The translations under genes were made by a program, and so were the position numbers. From Silene conica (taxonomy: Eukaryota > Streptophyta > Magnoliopsida > Caryophyllales > Caryophyllaceae), in the NCBI GenBank assembly GCA_029255685.2, contig CM055311.2, forward strand, positions 4,326,269-4,390,268: a stretch of DNA of 64,000 nucleotides. The letters run 5' to 3'. This document shows, one piece after another, positions 49,302-60,190 of this stretch (position 1 is the first letter of the stretch; each line of letters opens with the position of its first letter). The notes under the pieces were generated by a model, which saw only the letters and a program-made list of their open reading frames with translations, was not told the origin of the DNA and made no database searches.

Positions 49302-49640
49302 TTGATGTGGGCGAGAGAGGTGAGGAAGGGGTAGGGTGGTGTCGATAAGGGAGAGGCCTGAGGGGGAGTATGCGCTTGGGCAGGAGAGGTAGGGGGAGTA
49401 TGGGCTGGCGGGGAAGATGGGGCTGGAGAGGCTGAAGGGGGAGGATGGGCTTGGGCAGGAAAAGTAGGGGGAGTATGGGTTGGGTGGAGAGTTCGGTCTG
49501 GGCTGGCTAGGGTGTATGGTGGGAGAGTGTTAGTGGGCTGGGTAGGCTGTTGAGATAAGGTTTGGGGCGCGGGAATTGAGGTGTTGGGGATGTGGGTTGT
49601 AGGGGGGAAATGGTTTGGTAAAGGAGAGGATTAAGGGAGT
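49302..49640 (-). pseudogene. Copia linker between integrase and reverse transcriptase
   Basis: Low-complexity, Pro- and Ser-rich on the minus strand; the plus strand reads as GGGAGTATGGGCTGG-type repeats. Such a variable linker is usual in copia polyproteins. Frames are broken. Confidence 0.6.
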
Positions 49641-49641
49641 C

Positions 49642-51060
49642 CTAAAGGAAGGAATATGACCCAGGTTCGGTAGTGGAGGATTCCGAGAATGGGAATATGG
49701 ATTCATCAAAAGTGACATGACGAGAAATGTAAACTTTACCCGTGTGCAAGTCAAGACACCTATAGCCACGTTGTTGAGGTGGATATCCTAAAAAGACACA
49801 CCTAGTGGAATGGGAGGCAACTTTATGTGGTCTATTTGCAGAGAGGTTAGGGTAACAAGCACAACCAAAGACACGTAGGTGATCATAGAACGGATTTTTG
49901 AGGAAAAGTGCGGAATTTGGTGAGCGATTTTGGAGAATTTTAGTTGGGAGGATGTTGTGAAGGTGGGTGGCGGTATGAAGGGCATCAACCCAATAGATAG
50001 GGGGAACAGAAGCATGATAAAGGAGAGCTAAGACAATTTCATTGATGCGTTGGATCATGCCCTTAGCTTTACCATTTTGGGAGGTTGTTTGAGAACAAGA
50101 GAAGTGAAAAATGAGACCGTGATTATGAGCATGATTTTTGAAGAGTGTATTATCAAATTCTCGTTATAAGTCACATTGGAAACACTTGATTTTACGTTGA
50201 AATTGAGTGTAAATGTAAGCTGTAAATTGGGTAAATTTAGCATACACTTCGGATTTAGCAGTCAAAGAATACACCTAAACAAAATGAGAAAAATCATCAA
50301 TTAAAATATGATAGTATTTATGGCTGTTTTTACTCAAAATGGGGCTAGTCCATAAATTAGCATGCATAATGTCGAAAGGAGCGAGAGTAGCAGAATGGGA
50401 ATCAAGAAACGGTAAACGTCTGTGTTTACTTATTTGACACGAATGACAAAGACTCGAACTAGACTCTCTATTGCAATGAATGAAAGACTAACTCCGGAGA
50501 TGGTGAAGAACAGTAGGCCCCGGGTGACCCAAACGTCGGTGCCAGACGAGCGGTGGTGAGAAGACCATGACCGTGACCTGAGGTGGTGGAGGACGCAAAA
50601 GACTCGGATGACACGTGATAAAGCTCGCAAGTACTGTCACTCCTCAAGATAATAGTTCCAGTCTGAAGGTTCTTCACAGAAACGGGTCAAATTCAACCGA
50701 CACATTATTATTATCTGTGGTAAATTTGTGGACAGAAATAAGGTTTTTAATAATGTTGGGGTTATAAAGAACATTTGTGAGGTGAAGGGTGCGGTCTTGG
50801 GTAATTAATTGAGAGGTTCCCGATCCCCAAACAGGTATACTATTACCATTGCCAACTAAAATAGAACGAATGTTGCGTGTATTAGAGAAAGATAGTAACA
50901 TACCTGCGTCGGATGTAAGGTGAGAAAACACACCCGTGTCCATGAACCAGGGACCATCAGTCGGAGTTTGCAGCGTCATGGCCTGAAAATCTTGGTCGAG
51001 ATCAGTGGGTTGAGGTGTCTCGGTCTCTACCATATGTACTTGACCGTGTGAAGGGTTCAT
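49642..51060 (-). pseudogene. Copia protease and integrase
   Basis: The protease is at 51060-50680: WFMDTGVFSHLT carries the catalytic DTG, with Val where Ala is usual, then VGNGNSIPV and NLISVHKF. A GAG-pre-integrase segment follows with frameshifts (50680-50430, CELYHVSS, then RLGHPG-type residues). The integrase core is poorly preserved at 50430-50060. Its C-terminal part is clear at 50058-49642: MIQRINEIVLALLYHASVPP, YWVDALHTATHLHN, LRVFGCACYPNL, KCVFLGYP-like RCVFLGYPPQQRGYRCLD and SRHVTFDESIFPF. Multiple frameshifts. Confidence 0.87.
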
Positions 51061-51099
51061 AGGAGACGAGGGGCGCGGTGACCATTTCTACCATGGCTG

Positions 51100-52065
51100 G
51101 ACCCATCCTGGGTAGCTGGGGTAGGGGCACGGCTGTGGGTTCCATGGGTACGGCCAAGGGCCTAGGGAGGGCCACGGGAAGGAGGAACCACCATGTAAAA
51201 TGCCGGTGGCAGCAGCGCTGGGATCAGACCGCGATTTTGTGTTTCGAGTATCACGATTATCACGACGACGTGAATTAGAATTATTTGAATTGTAATTTGG
51301 GATTTAGTTGGGATTGTAATTACTACCTTTGTAATTGGGGTTGTGGGGCTGGGTGTGTGATGACTTGGACCGATCATTCCACCCCGACGAATCGGAGGAA
51401 GAATTTGCCGCAACAAGGACTTCTGATGGTTCATCCCTGGCGGTTTGCCGATGCAACTCCAGTGCAAGCATGTTTCGTACTGTTTCGAAGGTGGGCAAGG
51501 TTTGATTGATGTAGGAGGCGACGGTGTCAAAGGACGATGGGAGACCGCGAACAAGTTGTAGTACTAAGAGTTTATCATTCACAGTGGCATCAACGTCTTT
51601 CATTTGCCCAGCAAGATCTCGCAACTGTTGGCAATATGCCTCGAGGAAGGGCATGCCAACAAGTTTCAGGTTGTTGAATTCATATTCCAGGGCGGCAGCG
51701 CATGCCCCCTTATTATTGAGGAAAATATTTTTGACACGTTTCCATGCTTCGTATGTCGTGGATTCGTCTTCAAGCACCCGAGGGAGAAGGTCATCACTCA
51801 AAGTTCCATATATCCATTGGAGGGCATGAGCATCAATTTCACACCAATCACCATAGTCGGCAGCATCGGTGGCAGGTGGTGGCATGCCCTCAATGTGCGA
51901 TACAACCTTGTAGCCTTTGGTGTGGAGCGTAAACAAACGAACCCATGACGCATAGCTAACCTTTGTGCCATCGAGAACACGAATTTTGTGTTGTATGTTG
52001 GAAATAGTGTATAAGGGGTACAAGGAAGTTTTGGGGGACGGAGTTTTGTCGAGTTTATCACCCAT
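51100..52065 (-). pseudogene. Copia gag
   Basis: Starts MGDKLDKTPSPK (52065). UBN2-type gag domain with WVRLFTLHTKGYKVV, WIYGTLSDDLLPRVLEDEST and LVRGLPSSFDTVASYINQT, ending in an Asn-rich tail (51330-51304). A stop at 51304 precedes further Asn/Ser-rich sequence toward the protease. I see no clear CCHC knuckle. About 253 residues in the open part. Confidence 0.87.
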
Positions 52066-52179
52066 CGAAACGGATGTGGAAGAACAGAGCTCTGTCGGAA
52101 CAGAGTATACCCAGCCGAAAACATAGTATGGAAAGAGATGAAGACTCGGGTTTTTCGTATCGTAACCTAGCTGATACCA

Positions 52180-52322
52180 TGTTAGTTTGTAATCCCCTGA
52201 ATGGGTGTTTCTCTCTTCATCAGTATTTATAGTAGGATAAAGGAATCTTACAAGAGATCGAGATAACGAAAGGACACTAGCTTAAATGATACAAAAAGTA
52301 TGCTAATAATTATGCACTAATA
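52180..52322 (-). repeat. 5' LTR of the copia element
   Basis: Matches the LTR at 47541-47685; ends ACAAACTAACA (52180) directly before TGGTATCAGCTAGG. Confidence 0.88.
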
Positions 52323-53063
52323 GTAATAAACATATTTTGAGTAGTTTTATACTCGTGTTAAAGATTTATATTCAAAAATTTTAAAATAGTAAAAACCAAT
52401 AATTTTAACTAATGTTTTAAAAATTTGGGATAAAGAGTGGCTTGATTCCCCGAGTGTACACCGATTTATCAACTAGGCTAACAAGAAACACAAATGTCAT
52501 CAACAAATGATATAAGCAATTGTTGAGTATATGATTAGGGAAGAAGGATGCATGCGATATGTTCACATTATCTCACATGTTAGAACACTTAATAATAGTC
52601 AAATTTCAAAGAAGAAATATCGTGGGGGTCTTAAGAGCTAGGTAACACCAAAACGTTAAGAGAAACGGATATGGCAGGGGCGTTTTTAACGGGGCTGCAT
52701 GGGGTTTACCATCATCTTTGTTCTGAAATATTTAGAAATTAATTTCAGTAGAGTTTGTCAAATATTTAGTGATGCAGTGGTCAGTTACTGAATTTCTGTT
52801 AGCTTGGTCATGAGTTCGACCCCATGTTTGAATATGTACTCAAATATCTACTGATACCTTCTTGAATTATTTAGATCCAATTTTTTTAAAATTTTGCTTT
52901 ACTTTACCCTCACGATTTTTTTTGTTTAAATAAGGGTGGAAGAGAAATGGAGAGGGAGAGATTTGGAGGGATCAATTTTCTCTCTTTCAAGATAAATCAA
53001 AATATCTCCATAATAGGCAAGATTTGAAAGGAAATTGTATAGCAACACCCATATTTCATTTAG
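52323..53063. other. Intergenic, possible SINE-like remnant
   Basis: No gene. At 52771-52820 TGATGCAGTGGTCAG and GAGTTCGACCCC resemble A and B boxes of a tRNA-derived SINE, but I see no tail or target duplication. Confidence 0.35.
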
Positions 53064-53352
53064 GGGGTGTTTGGTTGGCTACTTTGGAATGGAATGGAAT
53101 GATTAAGTTGATTCTAGTGTTTGGTTGGGTGATTTTGGAATAGAGTTAGATACCTAATGAATTCTAACTCCACCCCAACCCCTTGGAATCCCATACAACC
53201 CACCTCTCCCCCTTGGATTCCAACTCCATTCTTTCACGTTTATTATTAAAATGAACCAAACAAGTTTTTAATGGAATGGAATTAGAACCACATACCATTA
53301 TGTTTCTCATTTCATTCCATTCCATTCCTACGCACTCAACCAAACAAGTTTT
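53064..53352. mobile_element. MITE-like element with GGTGTTTGGTTGG ends
   Basis: Left end GGGGGTGTTTGGTTGGCTAC and GGAATGGAATGGAATG; right end CATTCCATTCCATTCC followed by CTCAACCAAACAAG. These are imperfect inverted repeats of the kind seen in plant Harbinger/hAT-type MITEs. No clear target duplication. Small frames inside are chance. Confidence 0.55.
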
Positions 53353-54098
53353 CTTCAACTACTAAATTTAACCGATGATTTTATGTTTGATGAAATTTTT
53401 TAGGTTCGAAAATTTGCGACGTTCACAATATTGAAGGAGTTTAAAATATAGATGTTCTCGTATGGATTGAATATGGACAGGTTCGAAAAACAACAATGAA
53501 CCTGTCCAGTAAACCTTTTGTTCACGTTCGAAAAGTGTGGCGTTCCTATTGAAGATCGATTGAAGTATTTGGATTCTTCTTTTCTTATTTTGCAAACCCA
53601 TGGAAATTTCGACAAATTACCATCGGTTTGAAGGGAATGTTAGAGATATGTGCCAATATGTGTCGATATCAACATATCATAATTAGGGAATACGATATAT
53701 TTGAATATATCGTAGAGAGTAATTATCGTAGAGAGTAATGTTGTGTTTTTCTGGCTTATAAATATTTGGTTACCAATATTACGAGAACTTCTATAGTACT
53801 CTATGTATCTGCATCATAATTGTAATAGCTAGACGAACGAACGATTATCAATAATACAACTATCAGTTTATAAATTCATCTCCTCTCTGATTCTTTTTTT
53901 TTGACAACCGTACAAGGATAAACTACACCATTTCTAAACTATTATAATCTACCTACAATAAGTTTATTCTTAATAATACATTATTCCGATTACAGTATAA
54001 TACTATAAACTATAATATTCTCCAACATCCCCCTAAAACCATGGTAATTTATTGAAACTAACTATGAGTTTGCACGATATCGATAATATGAGAGAAGA
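53353..54098. other. Possible older LTR remnant, no genes seen
   Basis: From 53639 (TGTTAGAGATATGTGCC) the sequence resembles the start of a copia LTR, but I find no partner or end. The rest is AT-rich. Confidence 0.35.
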
Positions 54099-54314
54099 TG
54101 TTGAGAATAATTAGGAGTCCAACACTTACCTAATTATTCTTCCTTATTTTATATTATCCGTTTACATACTTAGTTTTGCTTTATTATTGATTCTAGCTTG
54201 AATATGTATGTAACTAGGACACAACTATCTATCATATTCTCTGTACTACTATAAATACTCATCTACTGTAAACGTGAATATTAATTCAATAATATAAGTC
54301 TTTAAATATTTACA
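54099..54314 (+). repeat. 5' LTR of a third copia element
   Basis: Starts TGTTGAGAATAATTAGGAG, contains CTATAAATACTC as TATA box (54250), ends AATATTTACA directly before TGGTATCAAAGGC. About 216 bp. No 3' LTR in the window. Confidence 0.75.
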
Positions 54315-54400
54315 TGGTATCAAAGGCAGTGTGACATTAAATCTTTACATGGTATTAGAGCCAGTGTGACCGAAGGTCACGGGTTCGAATCCTGACGACC
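54315..54400 (+). promoter_or_regulatory. Duplicated primer site and tRNA-like leader
   Basis: TGGTATCAAAGGCAGTGTGAC (54315) is repeated 42 bp later as TGGTATTAGAGCCAGTGTGAC, each preceded by TTTACA. GTCACGGGTTCGAATCCTG follows, which resembles a tRNA T-arm. Only the second copy is close to the tRNA-Met complement. Confidence 0.65.
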
Positions 54401-54630
54401 TCAAAAACTCTCAAAAACCCACGAAGTGAAACCCAGCACACGATATGGGGGAGCCTGTGCAACTAACCACTCTTCAAGCCCAGCGGGCATTTGAGTGAGG
54501 GAGCGTAATATGAATATTAATAATAGTTAGGCCTCAACCATCACCTTAAGGTTTTGGTTGAGATTGTTCATCTATCATGGTATCGGAAAAAAGGTCCGTT
54601 AACTTCCCGACCTCATAAATATACACAATA
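54401..54630 (+). other. Copia leader between primer site and gag
   Basis: Untranslated leader; contains ATGGTATCGGAAAAAAGG near 54577, another primer-site-like string. No gene. Confidence 0.5.
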
Positions 54631-55518
54631 ATGTCGTATGCGACTTTACCCAACCCAGACGAACCCCTCAAACCCCCTATCATCATCAATGTGCACTCCG
54701 ACGCTAAATTTGACGGTACCAACTATCGCCAATGGCGACTACAATTGGAAGCCTTATCCCAAGGCTATGGTCTCTCTTCATTCATTGACGGTAGTGCACC
54801 CCCCAACCAACACAAAATCGACTCTGACAAAAATACAACTCCTAATCCAACGTAAAACACCTGGTATCGGCAAGATCGTCTATTATTCGGAGCCTTGGCT
54901 AGCACCCTCACCACCGACCTCAGCCCTCTCCTCAACCGCACCACCACAACCCAAGAAGCATGGGACACCCTTGAGTCGTCCTATGCTCTCCCTTCCCGCG
55001 GCCACATCAAATAACTCAAACACAAACTCAAACACACTACCAAAAATTCATCCTCAATTACCGAATACATGACTAAAATCAAAACCATTGTTGACGAACT
55101 CGCTCTTCTCAGCACCAATATGTCCACCGAAGATGTCACTGACCAAATCCTTGATGGGTTAGACTCTAACTATCAACCTATCATCGATGCGGTGAATGCT
55201 CGTGACACACCTATCTCTTTTCCCACCCTCCTTGAGAAGCTCCTCCAACGTGAACTCGTCATTGAACAAACCCATCCCACCCCTGTCGTTTCCTTTCCCG
55301 CCGTCGCTCACCCCACCTACGCTCGTTCCCACTTCAACCACACCTCTACCAATCGTTCCACACCCTCTTCTACACCGCTCTCCTCCAACCCCAAATCCCC
55401 TTTCAAAGGCAAGTGTCAGTGATGCTCAACTCAGGGACACACCCTCTACTACTGCTCTGTTTTTAAATCGCTCCATCCCACCATTTCTGTCCCCAAATAT
55501 GTTCGTCTCCCATCCACC
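54631..55518 (+). pseudogene. Copia gag, broken and truncated
   Basis: Starts MSYATLPNPDEPLKPP; the domain start KFDGTNYRQWRLQLEAL is followed by a frameshift near 54850. It continues in another frame with TWYRQDRLLFGAL, an in-frame stop near 55012 and YMTKIKTIVDELALL, ILDGLDSNYQPIIDAV (55069-55200). The zinc knuckle region CSTQGHTLYYC follows a stop at 55420. The sequence ends at 55518 where a gypsy LTR is inserted. pol lies outside the window, if anywhere. Confidence 0.87.
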
Positions 55519-56464
55519 TATAACATCCCGTATTTTCGTAAATAATATTTTAAAGCTTTTAAATTATTTTTACGGAATAAATAATATTTTAATATTTAAT
55601 GTTAAGTTAGTTTAAAATAATCCGTTAGATCCGTCTTAAGAACCTTAAGTCCTTAAGACGAAATAACTTGGCAAGTTAAATCCGTCTCAAGAAAACCCGT
55701 TCACTTCAAAAAGCCCGTTTTCATTTAAACGGAAAAGGACAATTAAAACCCTAAACCCATTTGTGTATGTCGACATAATCATCTTTCACAAAACATAACA
55801 CTGCTTCTCCATTTTCTATTTTCTCCTTAAATCTTTCAAGCTTCAAATCGATTTTCAGTCATCATCCGATTTCCAAACCAAGGCATGTTATACATTTCTG
55901 AAATCCTCTTGAAATTTGCAAGACATCTATCACTTGCAATTTCCATTTCGTCCAACTTGAAAAATGGACTATTTTTGGTAGAATTCGATTTAAGCTTCTC
56001 ATAATCGTTTTTCATGTTGTAGGAGAAGGTTTAAAGGATCTTGACGTGGATAGTTACATCATTGAAGAGGATCTAGGAGCATAACCGCTTTAGAGGTGAC
56101 GATAATGAGAAACTTGGCCTTTATTGTGATATTAGCATGTTTCTTGACTTTGATGATGTTAGCTTCTGATTTTGTACATAGTGATTGTTGTTAAGATTTA
56201 GAATCATGCTAGGAATGCATGAGAATGACTTTTAGATGCTTTGATTGTGTTTCATATGCTTAGATGATGAAATTTCAGAAATCTTACGATTAAGACGAAT
56301 ACAACGTATGAACTTGTTGTGGTATTATTGTAGAAATTGATACTTGCTTTTGATCCATATGAGTCTTATAGATGTTGGGTAATGTATAATTGTTGCAATT
56401 TTGGAAGTTTGGAATCGATTTGTGAAGATTTGAGTCTTATAGGAAAATATGCGATTTTCGGGCA

Positions 56465-56865
56465 GGGACTTTGAGCCGGTAGGCTGACCGGCAGCCGGTC
56501 GGCCGGCTCAGAGTCATAGTTGAGTTTTTTAATGCTGACTTTGGGGAAAGAACTCTGAGCCGGCAGCTCGGCCGCCGGTCGACCGGCTCAGAGTCCTTCT
56601 TGAGATTTTCGGAAATTTTGTAAAGGGCTTTGGGAGGGACTCCCAGCCGGCAGACGGTCCACCGGCAGAGAGCCTCTTCCCTTCATTTTGTGAATTTTCA
56701 AGTAGGCTTATGGGAAGGGACTCCCAGCCGGCAGGCCGGCAGACGGTCCACCGGCTGAGAGCCTCTTCTCCTTGTTTTCAGATTGTTAAGGAAGGCATGG
56801 GAACGGACTCCCAGCCGGCTGGCCGGTAGACGGTCCCAGACCGGCTGAGAGCCTCATTTCTCATT
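56465..56865 (+). repeat. GC-rich tandem stem-loop array in the gypsy LTR
   Basis: Five units of about 75-85 bp, each with GAGCCGG or CCAGCCGGC, a CCGGC-rich centre and a closing CCGGCTCAGAG or CCGGCTGAGAG. Each unit can fold on itself (for example GAGCCGG with CCGGCTC). Strikingly GC-rich against the AT-rich surroundings. Confidence 0.85.
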
Positions 56866-57139
56866 AAAATAGTTTATAACTTTTAAACGGTTAATCGGTT
56901 TTGTTTGAGATTCGTTCCGTGTACCTTGTATGTGTGTTTGAGGTCCCCGGAGGATGGGCGACACTATATTGGGTTCGGGAATGGAGAGAGGATAGAGACC
57001 CCCCAGTCGGGCAACCGAAAGGGACACCGGCTCTCCCTCAACTTAGTTCCCGGGATCAATTAAGTGTTGTTTAGAGGTATAAGAGATAAGAACTAAAGAT
57101 TTAGTTTTCGAATTGAATGCTATTGTAGTGATGCGTGTT

Positions 57140-57790
57140 AAGCTATGCGTTAAGATATCGCCTCTGAACTTAATACGTAGGTTGTTTGTCATATATAGGG
57201 GTATGCGTTGAGATGTCGCCTCTCAGCCCTATATGTGTTTGTGTGTCATGTATGGGGGTATGCGTTGAGATGTCGCCTCTGAGCCCTATACGTGTTTGGT
57301 TGTCGTGTCTGGGATATGCGTTGAGATGTCGCCTCTGAGCCCGGACATGTTTGAGTGATCGCGTCAGGACATGCCTTAAGTTGGCCTCTGAGTCTGACGA
57401 GTAGAGCAACTGCACAACGGGGCAGTCAGGTTGTAATACCTTACCCGGGGTGCAGGTGCTGATGCTAGGCCATGCGTTGAGTTATCGCCTCTGAGTCTAG
57501 TGTCTTGTGATGTAGTAAGGGAATATGCGTTGAGTTGTCGCCTCTGAGTTCCTTACTTGTGATTGTGAATTTGGATGCTAGTCCATGCGTTGAGTTGTCG
57601 CCTCTGCGTCTAGGGTCTTGTTGAATAGCAGGTCCATGCGTTGAGTTGTCGCCTCTGAGTCCCTGCTTGAGATTGTGAACTTGGTATCTAGGTTATGCGT
57701 TAAGATGTCGCCTCTGAACCTTTATACTTGCTGGTTGTTTGGTATTTAGGTCATGTCTTAAGTTGACCGCTGAACCTTATACTTGTTGAG
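57140..57790 (+). repeat. ATGCGTTGAG minisatellite in the gypsy LTR
   Basis: About twelve copies of ATGCGTTGAGNTGTCGCCTC followed by TGAGTC-type bases, spaced about 55-70 bp, with variable spacers. The open frame on the minus strand here is a repeat artefact. Confidence 0.9.
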
Positions 57791-58508
57791 TTTTATCTGC
57801 TTGCCTAGAGTTGGTACAGTGTCAGATATAGATATTGATATTGATGAGTACGGTACTTTGATTATGGTTTTGTTCATCCAAGGCATTGGATGACTCTTTA
57901 GTCGGTTTCGTATATAGTTTGGACTGAAAGACCCCCCGGCCGGGCAACCGGCAGGGAAACCGGCTCTCCTTCCAAATGGTTTCCGAAGTTGATTGAGAGC
58001 CTTGCATTAGTAATTGCATGATGATATGGGATTCAGTTGTTGAGATTATATACTTCACATGTTTATATATGTTGGAGTATTCTGTTTGTATTTCTGTGTT
58101 ACGTGTCGTTACAAAAGGTGGCTAGGAGAACTCTAGTCACTCTCCACTGATTGTGGCGTACATGTTTACATGTATGTAGGTACATGCAGGAGGTTGGCAG
58201 GGGTTGCTGAGAGCTAGCGTACGATGATCCGCTTATCATCGATTTGACTTACACACTTCGTAGCTAGACTCTAGACTTTTGATACAGTTGTTGTTTTGAG
58301 TGCCTGTAGGGATGTACCATCTCAGGCTGTTGTATATATTTTACTTTCAGTACTTAGACAGTTATACTTATCTATTTCTGTTTATATTAGTTTCAGTTTC
58401 AGTTTTTAATTCACCCCGCATGTTAGTTACGTTAAAAGTTTCAATTCCGCTGCATTTTTAGTATTTTGGTATGTTTATATTTTCCGCTTTCGCGAGGGGT
58501 TTTACAGT

Positions 58509-58521
58509 TGGTATCAGAGCA
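58509..58521 (+). promoter_or_regulatory. Gypsy primer binding site (initiator tRNA-Met)
   Basis: TGGTATCAGAGCA starts 2 bp after the LTR end TTTTACA. Confidence 0.9.
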
Positions 58522-58676
58522 TTATTGCTCCCGACGCACTCATGTGACCCCCAACCTTAACTTGACCATATAAATAAATAATGAATGAGAGATGGGGTAG
58601 ATATAAGGATTTATATTGTAGTCTATTTGTGATTATTAATTGCTAAGTTAACACTTGCTTTTGTTTTGAAGGATAA

Positions 58677-59815
58677 TGGTGAGGACCACAGCTGCTGAGA
58701 ATACTATAATGCAAGCACTTCTTCAGTTGCTTGAGAACCAGAGACAGCAGGCAGAGACTGTTCCTCCTCCTCCTCCACCGCCAGGCAATGAGGCCAACCG
58801 GCCTGGTAGCTTCTCTTGGATAGCATCACAGATGTCCAGGAGCCACGTGAAGACTTATGGAGATGAGGTTGATCTGGTAGCTCTTACTGAGTGGTTCCGC
58901 GAGATATAAAAGAGCTTCACCATGTACTCGGTAGGCAGAGAGGATAGAGTACGGCTAGCCACTCACTTTTTGACCTTGGAGGCCGACAGATGATGGAAAT
59001 TGACTGGACCGACTTTCATTTTGGATCCTTTATTTGACTGGGAGGCTTTTAAGGATAAGCTCGAGACGAGATTTTATCCTAAGAAGCTTAGATCACAGAG
59101 GCTTAAGGAGTTCATGGACTTGAAGTAGGGAAAGATGTCCGTTCAGGAGTACACCGACAAATTTAACCAGCTTGCACATTGCGCTTCGAAGTTCGTTAGG
59201 GATGAGGCTGAGAGAGTTTACTTCTATCGGGGGAAGTTGGGGCCACGCATCGAGAGTATGGTCCGCCGTGACTCGACTTCTTTCGTTGAGGTTTATGATG
59301 ATGCTATTTGGGCGGAGAGTTCCATTCGAGCTATAGATGCTGAGACCAGAGTTGTTGCTGCTAGTGTGACTTCACACCAGAGATCCATCTATCAGGGGAA
59401 GAGACCGTTTGTTCCATCCACTTCTTCACCTTCTTCTCAGAAGAAGCGATTTGAGAGGTTCTCTGCACCTGTTGCTAAGACTATTGTTCACTCGGATACT
59501 GCTCCTGGTGTTTGCCTACGTTGTGGTAAACCACCCCATCCGGGTATTGACTGTTTCAAGAATGCCTACAAGTGTTATACTTGTAATGGATTTGGGCATA
59601 GATCCTTTGATTGTCCTGAGAGGAACACCGCACTTGGCAAGGCTGCCACTGCTGCTGCAGCTACTAGAGGAGGCAATGCGAAGGGGAAGATCTTCCTGAT
59701 GACCAGAGCAGAGGCTGAGGCTCATCCAGACATTGTTGCCGATATCTTTTCTGTTCTTGGCGCTGAGTGCCTGATTTTATTTGATACTGGTGCTTCTTTA
59801 TCATTCATATCGAAC
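58677..59815 (+). pseudogene. Gypsy gag and start of protease
   Basis: Gag packages the RNA. Start MVRTTAAENTIMQALLQLL (58677). The retrotrans_gag domain has FKDKLETRFYPKKLRSQRLKE and VQEYTDKFNQLAHCA (59060-59180). Zinc knuckle at 59570-59605: CYTCNGFGHRSFDC, preceded by an incomplete CLRCGKPPHPGIDC. Then the protease active site FDTGASLSFIS (59785). In-frame stops at about 58907, 58993 and 59126 and at 59816, mostly at Gln or Trp positions of the family. About 380 codons. Confidence 0.92.
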
Positions 59816-60190
59816 TAGTTTGCCGACAGACTAGCTCTAGAGTCTTCTGTTGTTGAGGAGACTTCTATCTCATTGCCTTCGGGAGATGTTTTCTCCTGCT
59901 CTTCTTCCCAAAGGGATGTTCCGATTATTATTGGTCAAGCCACATTTCCATCGGACTTACTGAGATTTCCTCTCGAGGAATTTGACATTATCCTCGGTAT
60001 GGATTTGTGATCGCGATACCATGCTCGCTTCGAGTGTCGCGACCAGAAAATCTGCTTGAGGAGTTCTTTAGGAGTTCGTGTTTCCTATAGGAGAACTCGC
60101 CCTAAACAGGGTGTTCGTGTTATTTCTTCAATGAAAGCTTCTCATCTTCTAAGGAAGGGTTGCCAAGTCTTCCTGTGTGTTATTTCAGCT
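59816..60190 (+). pseudogene. Gypsy protease C-terminal part and linker
   Basis: Continues the frame after the TAG at 59816: FADRLALES, PLEEFDIILGMD (flap and helix region), a stop at about 60009 where GMDWL is usual in the family, then [14 protein letters not shown] leading to the reverse transcriptase. Confidence 0.85.

Larger units (their letters stand above)
47541..52322 (-). mobile_element. Copia retrotransposon with short LTRs, full domain set, decayed
   Basis: Short LTRs of about 145 bp at 47541-47685 (3') and 52180-52322 (5') enclose gag, protease, integrase, reverse transcriptase and RNase H in the copia order on the minus strand. The primer site TGGTATCAGCTAGG follows the 5' LTR (52179-52166). 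Flanks ATAAT and GTAAT are a possible duplication with one mismatch. Several stops and frameshifts make it non-autonomous now. LTR length and gag place it with short-LTR plant copia lineages; I do not name the lineage. Confidence 0.92.
55519..58506 (+). repeat. Gypsy 5' LTR
   Basis: Starts TATAACATCCCG (TG changed to TA; the 3' LTR has TGTAACATCCCG), ends GGGGTTTTACA. It contains a GC-rich stem-loop array (56465-56865) and a CGTTGAG minisatellite (57140-57790). Confidence 0.93.

Noticed and set aside
49302-49640. GGGAGTATGGGCTGG-type tandem repeat as an independent satellite
   Set aside because: It falls exactly in the variable linker between copia integrase and reverse transcriptase and is better explained as low-complexity polyprotein linker.
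54358-54400. tRNA gene suggested by GGGTTCGAATCC
   Set aside because: Only a T-arm-like part is present; no acceptor or anticodon arm. It sits in a retrotransposon leader next to the primer site.
59409-59725. Alternative frames within gypsy gag
   Set aside because: Shadows of the gag frame with its zinc knuckle.
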